Shown here one piece after another: positions 58,801 through 64,000 of a stretch of 64,000 bases of DNA. Below the pieces are notes generated by a model that made no database searches, was not told the DNA's origin, and worked only from the letters and a program-made list of their open reading frames with translations. Made by a program: the position numbers and the translations under genes. The stretch lies in assembly GCA_006937955.1 (NCBI GenBank), contig SSNP01000031.1, forward strand, positions 2,815,928 to 2,879,927, read 5' to 3'. Each line of letters starts with the position of its first letter. Positions within the stretch are counted from its first letter, which is position 1. This DNA is from Pachypanchax playfairii. Its lineage: Eukaryota; Chordata; Actinopteri; Cyprinodontiformes; Aplocheilidae.

Positions 58801-60180
58801 TTTTCAAGTGTGTGACACCATCCTGCTGCACATTGAGGAGTGTTTTGTCTTCCCTCAGCATCTCGTCAGTATGACCTGCTACATGGAGAACTGTTTCTAC
58901 AGCACAGTGGGAGGTTTCCTGAGACACACTGGACACAACTGTGAAGGTTTATCCAGTGCTGGACAATTAAAATGACCAAACATATTTAATGTTTATATTG
59001 TGTTAAGTATTACTTAAAATACAACATTTGATGTTAATACACAAAATTTGTCTGTTTTGCTGACTAGATTAACCTGTTCTGGTGATTTTTTTTAATTTTA
59101 CATTTGAATAAAGTCTTTGTTAAATATTTAACTGAAGTTGAAAATATTTTTAATGCAGGGTTTACATTAACTCATCTTTACAAATGTTTTATTGACCATC
59201 ACTTAATTGGATTTATGTATCCCCACCCAAAAAACATTTCACCAGCCACCACTGGAAATAACGACTACGATTCAAAACAGGATGACATTACAGTGTAGCT
59301 CCAAAGTACATGTACTTGCAATCTTGAGTTTTGTATTCATAGTGGAAGAGTTACAAATGCGCGTTCCCGATGAGGGGCGCAAGCAGTGCGTAGGGTGTCC
59401 CGATTCTCCAGAGTGGAGAGTCGTGCCCTTGGCTCCGCCGCTTTTTGTACACTTGTTCACTATGCACTTCCCTTATATGCCCTTCTGCTAAGTGCACTTC
59501 GTGGAAGCACATAGGGTGCAGTGCGGGTATTGGGACAGGGCCATCATCTGGACCTGGAGACTTTGTTTGTTTTTACTTTTGTCACTCAATAAACTGCCAT
59601 GATGTCCTTTGAGTTCTGTCTTTTCACTTTTCAAGTTTTAAAGCATTGTTTGAATGTTTTGTTAAAATCATATTGTGCTGCTGCTGAACATAAATGCATT
59701 ATTAATTAATACTTAACATTTATGTATAATTATTGTGCTGAGAAGATTTTATTTTGGTAAAATTACTAAAATATTTGTTTATTTTTTCCGTTTGAGAATA
59801 AAAATAAAAACAGTCACTGAGTTGGAGAAGCCATAGACATTATATAGATTACATGTCTATGGGAGAAACAGTCCGTGCAGATCAACCGTCATGTTTCAAA
59901 ACGGATGGTGACGTAAGGGAACGTGATACGGAACAGTCACGTGACCTCTTCTAACTTGAGTCTGAGTTCGGAACAATGTTATAAATCAGATGTTACACAA
60001 AGTCTTTGTTTATGTGTAAACACTGAACCTACTGTGAACCAATAACAACAACGGAATCGGTTCAGTACCTCTGTCAGAAGTCGGTTACGACACAGGGAAG
60101 TACTTCCGCATCGACTGTTGCGCGCGCAATGTTAGCTCCGCCCCTGACGCGTTTACGTGGGTAAAATACGTGATAGTTCA
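58801..60180. other. Intergenic sequence with DNA-transposon fragment
   Basis: 59380-59545 is related to 55345-55465 (GCACTTCGTGG...AGGGTGCAGT...TATTGGGAC). A short inverted repeat CCATAGACAT/ATGTCTATGG lies at about 59831-59863. No gene recognised. Confidence 0.5.
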
Positions 60181-60345
60181 CTGAATGTGATTGGCCAGGA
60201 ACAGGAAGCGCTGTCAGAGTTCTGATGTTTGCTTGTTGTTGTATAATAATTCTTTCTGGTTCCGTCTCCTAGTGGTCTGTAAGGGTTTTAAACTGGACCA
60301 GAGTCTCAGTTACTCCTGTTTCTGTCCTGACGCTGCTGGCTGGAT
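60060..60345 (+). promoter_or_regulatory. sco2: sco2 promoter and 5' UTR
   Basis: CpG-rich stretch with TTGCGCGCGCAA and the GC box CCGCCCC (about 60138) ahead of the sco2 start. No TATA box seen. Confidence 0.4.
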
Positions 60346-61125
60346 ATGTTGGGGTGCATTGTGGGTAATCTGAGAGCAGGAGGAAGACTCCCTTGGTGTC
60401 TCCAAAGGACACATGTGTCTCTGATGTATCTGAATGGGCGGCTGACTTTGAACCGGTCCTTCTCTCAGGACTCATCCACCTCACAGCCCAAGCTAAGGCT
60501 GCGGACCCGGCTGCTGGTCTCGCTGCTGTTTGGCGGTGGTCTGCTGGGCGCGTGGTGGTACGTGCACATGGAGAAGCAGCAGAAGCTGCAGCTACAGCGC
60601 ATCGAGCAGCTGAGGAAGGTCGCGCTGGGTCAAGGTACTTTCAGCCTGCTGGACCACACGGGCCGGCGCCGGACCAAGCTGGACTTCCTGGGCAGCTGGG
60701 TTCTGATGTACTTTGGGTTCACTCACTGTCCCGATATCTGTCCCGATGAGCTGGACAAGCTGAGCGCTGTAGTTTCCGCTCTGGACAAGGACCCGGCACT
60801 CCCACCCGTCCAGCCCCTCTTCATCACCGTCGACCCGGAGCGGGATGATGTGGCGGCACTAGCCCGTTACGTGAAAGACTTCCACCCTCGACTGATTGGA
60901 CTGACCGGGACTCCGGAGGAGGTGAGGCACGCGGGGCGGGACTATCGAGTCTACGCCAGTCCCGGACCAAAAGACCAGGACGGGGACTACATCGTCGATC
61001 ACACAATCGTGATCTACCTGGTGAGCCCAGATGGGCTCTTCCTGGATTACTACAACAGGATGAAGAACCAGGACCAGATTGTAGAGAGCATCAGAAACCA
61101 CATAAAGAACCACGTCAGACTGTAG
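60346..61125 (+). CDS. sco2: SCO2, mitochondrial copper chaperone for cytochrome c oxidase
   Basis: A single uninterrupted coding exon of 259 codons; human SCO2 also has an intronless CDS of similar length. An Arg-rich presequence (residues 1 to about 50) is followed by one transmembrane helix, LLVSLLFGGGLLGAWWYV. The thioredoxin-like Sco domain has the copper-binding CPDICPDEL and the third ligand His in DYIVDHTIVIYLV. FITVDPERDD is also typical. The protein sits in the inner membrane facing the intermembrane space and helps mature the CuA site of COX2. SCO1 is a paralogue. The intronless frame and tail-to-tail linkage to ncaph2, as in human 22q13, favour SCO2. A candidate ATTAAA poly(A) signal is at 61343-61348. 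Confidence 0.95.
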   Translation: MLGCIVGNLRAGGRLPWCLQRTHVSLMYLNGRLTLNRSFSQDSSTSQPKLRLRTRLLVSLLFGGGLLGAWWYVHMEKQQKLQLQRIEQLRKVALGQGTFSLLDHTGRRRTKLDFLGSWVLMYFGFTHCPDICPDELDKLSAVVSALDKDPALPPVQPLFITVDPERDDVAALARYVKDFHPRLIGLTGTPEEVRHAGRDYRVYASPGPKDQDGDYIVDHTIVIYLVSPDGLFLDYYNRMKNQDQIVESIRNHIKNHVRL

Positions 61126-61625
61126 AGATCCACGTCAGGTACCTCATTTGCTCAGGTTCTGTAGAGACGGACCTTCATCAACTGGAGGTAACCCTCTAGC
61201 AGGCCGTTCTTACGTCTTGACTTTGTTTAGAGCATCAAGAAGTGAAACTGGTCTCACAAGGTTTGATGTCAGACTTGTTTGAAGTTACATGTCAGAAACA
61301 TGCTGATGTCACACCTGAGTTTATCTGTTGGACATGGTGTTTATTAAAGAATCAGTCCTAACAGCAGCTGTTTACAACCGACACTTTATATTATTTTTAT
61401 TTGTTGTTTGTGTCATCTGACCGTTAAACATCCTGCTGTGATGTTTCAGGAACTTCTCTGGTGTAATGCTTCAAAGTTCTCAACAGCTGGTGACGAATAA
61501 CCGAGCAGGTGTCTTCCATATGAAATCATTTTATTAGAATATATTTACAGCAGAAAGACATGATGAAGACAAGTTAATGTTCAAGAGACGTCCTCCCAGG
61601 AAACCAGGTCCTAAAACCAGCAGGC

Positions 61626-63985
61626 TTATTGATGCGTGGAGGTGGAAGCTGTTAGTGTTTTAAAGCGGTCTGTAGCTTTATCAGTGCTGATCAGGGTCAG
61701 AAGCATGGAGTCCAAACTGTCCTCCAGACCTGCCGTGCTGTGGATCTCCACCGTGTAGTCGTTGGCCTGAGGAATCAGATCTTACATCAGCCATCACCAA
61801 CAACATTTCACAAAACTTCAGAGGAAATCAATGAACATGCTGATCGGTTTCAGATCAATCAGCTTCTTATTGTTGGATCAATAACAGCCTCAAAAGAACC
61901 GCCTCAGGCAGAGCCCAAAGAAAAGTTCTGATTCTGAGTTTGTATTTAAAGTTTTGGTTTGACGTCGATCAGACTTATCTAAAAGATCCATAAATCAGAC
62001 CCATGAATCAGTTCAATCGATCAGTGTGTTTCAGATTTACCAGCTGCAGTGACGCCACCAGGTACTTGGAGACCTCCACGTTATCCAAACCATGAATGAT
62101 GGAGGCAAACGACATGCGATGACCGACCCTGCCCAGCGCTCCAACAATCCGCTCACAGTAGTCGTGGATGTCGAATGGTGGCTGATTCTCCTGGAAACAA
62201 ACAGGAAGTGATCACCAGGTGTGAAGCCTGAGCCCAGGTGATGAGGAACACATTGAACTGGTTCTTGGTCTCACCTGCTGAGCCAGCTTGGGTCGGATCC
62301 GGTCCTCCCAGTCCTTGACTCTGCGGGACAGAGCCAACTCCTGAACGTAACCTTGACTGCTGGCCACCAGCTGCTCCTGAACGCCACACAGAAATGTCAA
62401 AGTTCAATCACTCCCATTCGTTTAGTGATATCTGTTTTACTGCAGGTGATGTCATCACTTTGATCAAACTGAACTTCTAAACAAAATAATCTAAAATCAA
62501 TGACGTTTAAATGTTTCTATTTAGGAAATGATCACAGATAATAAATAATATTGATCACGCACAACACGGAGCTTTGCTAGATCTTCAAACGTGAGTTCAT
62601 CTCCCAGAGTTTCTGCAGACACACAGCAAACAGGAAGTCAGAGACACAGATCCAGCATCAGATCTCAGAAACATGTCAGTTCTGTTGAGTTTGGTTTTAC
62701 CAGGTGAGATGGAGGCTGGCGGCCCGGCTGGATCACCTGGAGCATCATCTTCTGCATCTTTCATGTTCAGAAGATCGTCCTCATCTCCATCTGATCAGAG
62801 ATCAATCTGAGCTTTAATCAGCTGACACAATAATCACCTGTTCAAATACTGGATTGAAGGTTCCGTCACAGAACCAGAACTTTACAGATGATTATGGTAG
62901 TTTTCTGTGTTCTCTGACGTCAGTTAAACAGATCAGCCACAAAGGTTTGGAGTTTGTTTGAAACTGAAGCATCAGCTGATATTTTACCAAACAGGTCGGC
63001 GTGTTGGAACTCATCCAGAGGCTCCGCCTCCTGCTGCCCTGGACCCATCTCCTCCAGCTGCAGGAAATTCCTTGTCAGCTCGTGCTCTGACATCACCATA
63101 CCCTGAGTGATGTCACATCAGTCACATGATCAACAAGAAGTGTTGGAGCAACTTTTACAGAGAATGTTCAGACCAGAATCTATAATGTAGTTTTCATTTT
63201 AAACAACTATTTGTGAGAAAAGTTGAAAAACAGGGAAATTACATTTAGAGGAATAAATGAAACCTGTTTGCAAATGAATAAAATCTATTTGTATCATTTT
63301 AAAAACCTTTTAGGAAAAAACAAATAAGATCTGGATCAGAAGCCGAACTTCAGTAAAAGATCATTTCATTAACAAGTGATAAAGAAAAAAAAATTCTGAC
63401 AACCTGCTGGAAACCAAGGAACTACAGTTCTATCAAAATAAAAGCCCAGTCATGCCTCAAAGAATGATGGGAAATGGCTCAGAAGAATTTGGAGGGATAA
63501 AAACATCAACCCACCACTTTCCTGTAGAGCTTCCTCTGTCTCTTCACTCTGTCTTTCAATGTGCTCAAATAAATGTAGTTCAGGTCTAAAACAGGAAGTC
63601 ACACTTTAATTTCAAATTAAAAGAAATAAACTGAACTGAATGGTCCTGCAGTAAAATGTGGTGTTTAATCAGTTGAGTTCCAGCTTCTTATCTGTGTTTG
63701 AGTGAAGTGTCACCTGTAAACGTGGGTCCATTCTTTAACTTGGGCTCCGGAGGATCAACTGTAACACACAAAGCGACACATGAAGCTGTGATGAGAACAC
63801 CTTCCAGAACAAATCAGACCTGGTTCTCACAGGTTTCACTGAACCAGCTTCTGAAGTCTTGAAGTGGCGTCGCTTGTTTCCGTTTCCTCTTCCCTTCATC
63901 ATCAAGACCGTAAGGAACTTTGTAGCACTTTCCTGCAGAAAACACACCTCTGTCAGTGGTGACAAACTTACAGGTGAGCAACACC
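61626..63985 (-). CDS. ncaph2: Condensin-2 complex subunit H2, C-terminal exons
   Basis: Coding exons from the right: 63831-63932, 63714-63758, about 63515-63585 (donor uncertain by 3 bases), 62988-63102, 62701-62790, 62563-62612, 62275-62376, 62041-62190 and 61626-61766 with the stop. Phases agree. Recognisable parts are GKCYKVPYGLDDE, the LNYIYLSTLKDRVKRQRKLYRKV helix, EQLVASSQGYVQELALSRRVKDWEDRI, ENQPPFDIHDY, YLVASLQLANDYTVEI and a short end THQ. It is the kleisin gamma-like subunit of condensin II, which bridges the SMC heads and supports prophase chromosome compaction. The N-terminal exons lie beyond the right edge; a possible further exon begins at 63985. An AATAAA on the minus strand (plus TTTATT at 61530-61535) is the likely poly(A) signal. 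Tail-to-tail with sco2 as in human. Confidence 0.93.
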
Positions 63986-64000
63986 TGAGCATCCAGAATC

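Overview
The window is nuclear DNA of a ray-finned (teleost) fish. The evidence is split, intron-containing vertebrate genes with GT/AG junctions, compact introns, 5'-truncated L2 and Rex1-type LINEs, Tc1, hAT-type and TTAA-flanked elements, and a single-cone UV opsin. The species cannot be named from the sequence; a percomorph is plausible.

Layout from left to right: a degenerate antisense L2 copy whose 3' part has become a 53-bp satellite (1-870); exon 1 of abtb3/btbd11 on the minus strand (3137-4001); cry1 on the plus strand (13 coding exons, 7826-17484) with a 2.9-kb decamer satellite in intron 1; a cluster of nested LINEs (18830-22260); irf5 on the plus strand (8 coding exons, 23294-27540); a 50-bp minisatellite; tnpo3 on the minus strand (22 coding exons, 29773-40312); a telomere-like G-rich array (about 43.02-45.49 kb); the SWS1 cone opsin gene opn1sw1 on the plus strand (5 exons, 46994-48589); calu on the minus strand (6 coding exons, 49330-52488); LINE, DNA-transposon and Ty3/gypsy debris (53.69-59.55 kb); sco2 on the plus strand (single coding exon, 60346-61125); and the 3' part of ncaph2 on the minus strand (61626 to the window edge).

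I assembled the reading frames by hand from splice signals. The joined lengths agree with the families: cry1 626 aa, irf5 520 aa, tnpo3 923 aa (equal to the human protein as I recall it), opn1sw1 335 aa, calu 314 aa and sco2 259 aa. All phases are consistent across junctions.

Gene pairs keep the relative orientation they have in human: cry1/abtb3 head to head, and irf5/tnpo3, opn1sw1/calu and sco2/ncaph2 tail to tail. In human these pairs lie on three chromosomes (12q23, 7q32, 22q13), so the window joins three conserved micro-blocks. The genes do not form one pathway: a clock repressor, an innate-immunity transcription factor, an SR-protein importin, a UV visual pigment, an ER calcium-binding protein, a mitochondrial copper chaperone and a condensin II subunit.

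The most notable non-genic signals are the number of tandem arrays (at least ten), a candidate clock cis-code around cry1 (promoter D-box and E'-boxes, and a cluster of RORE cores in intron 1), a 27-bp array in irf5 that repeats a 5' splice-site consensus, a hAT-type insertion with a perfect 8-bp target duplication, and a family of three TTAA-flanked palindromic-ended elements.
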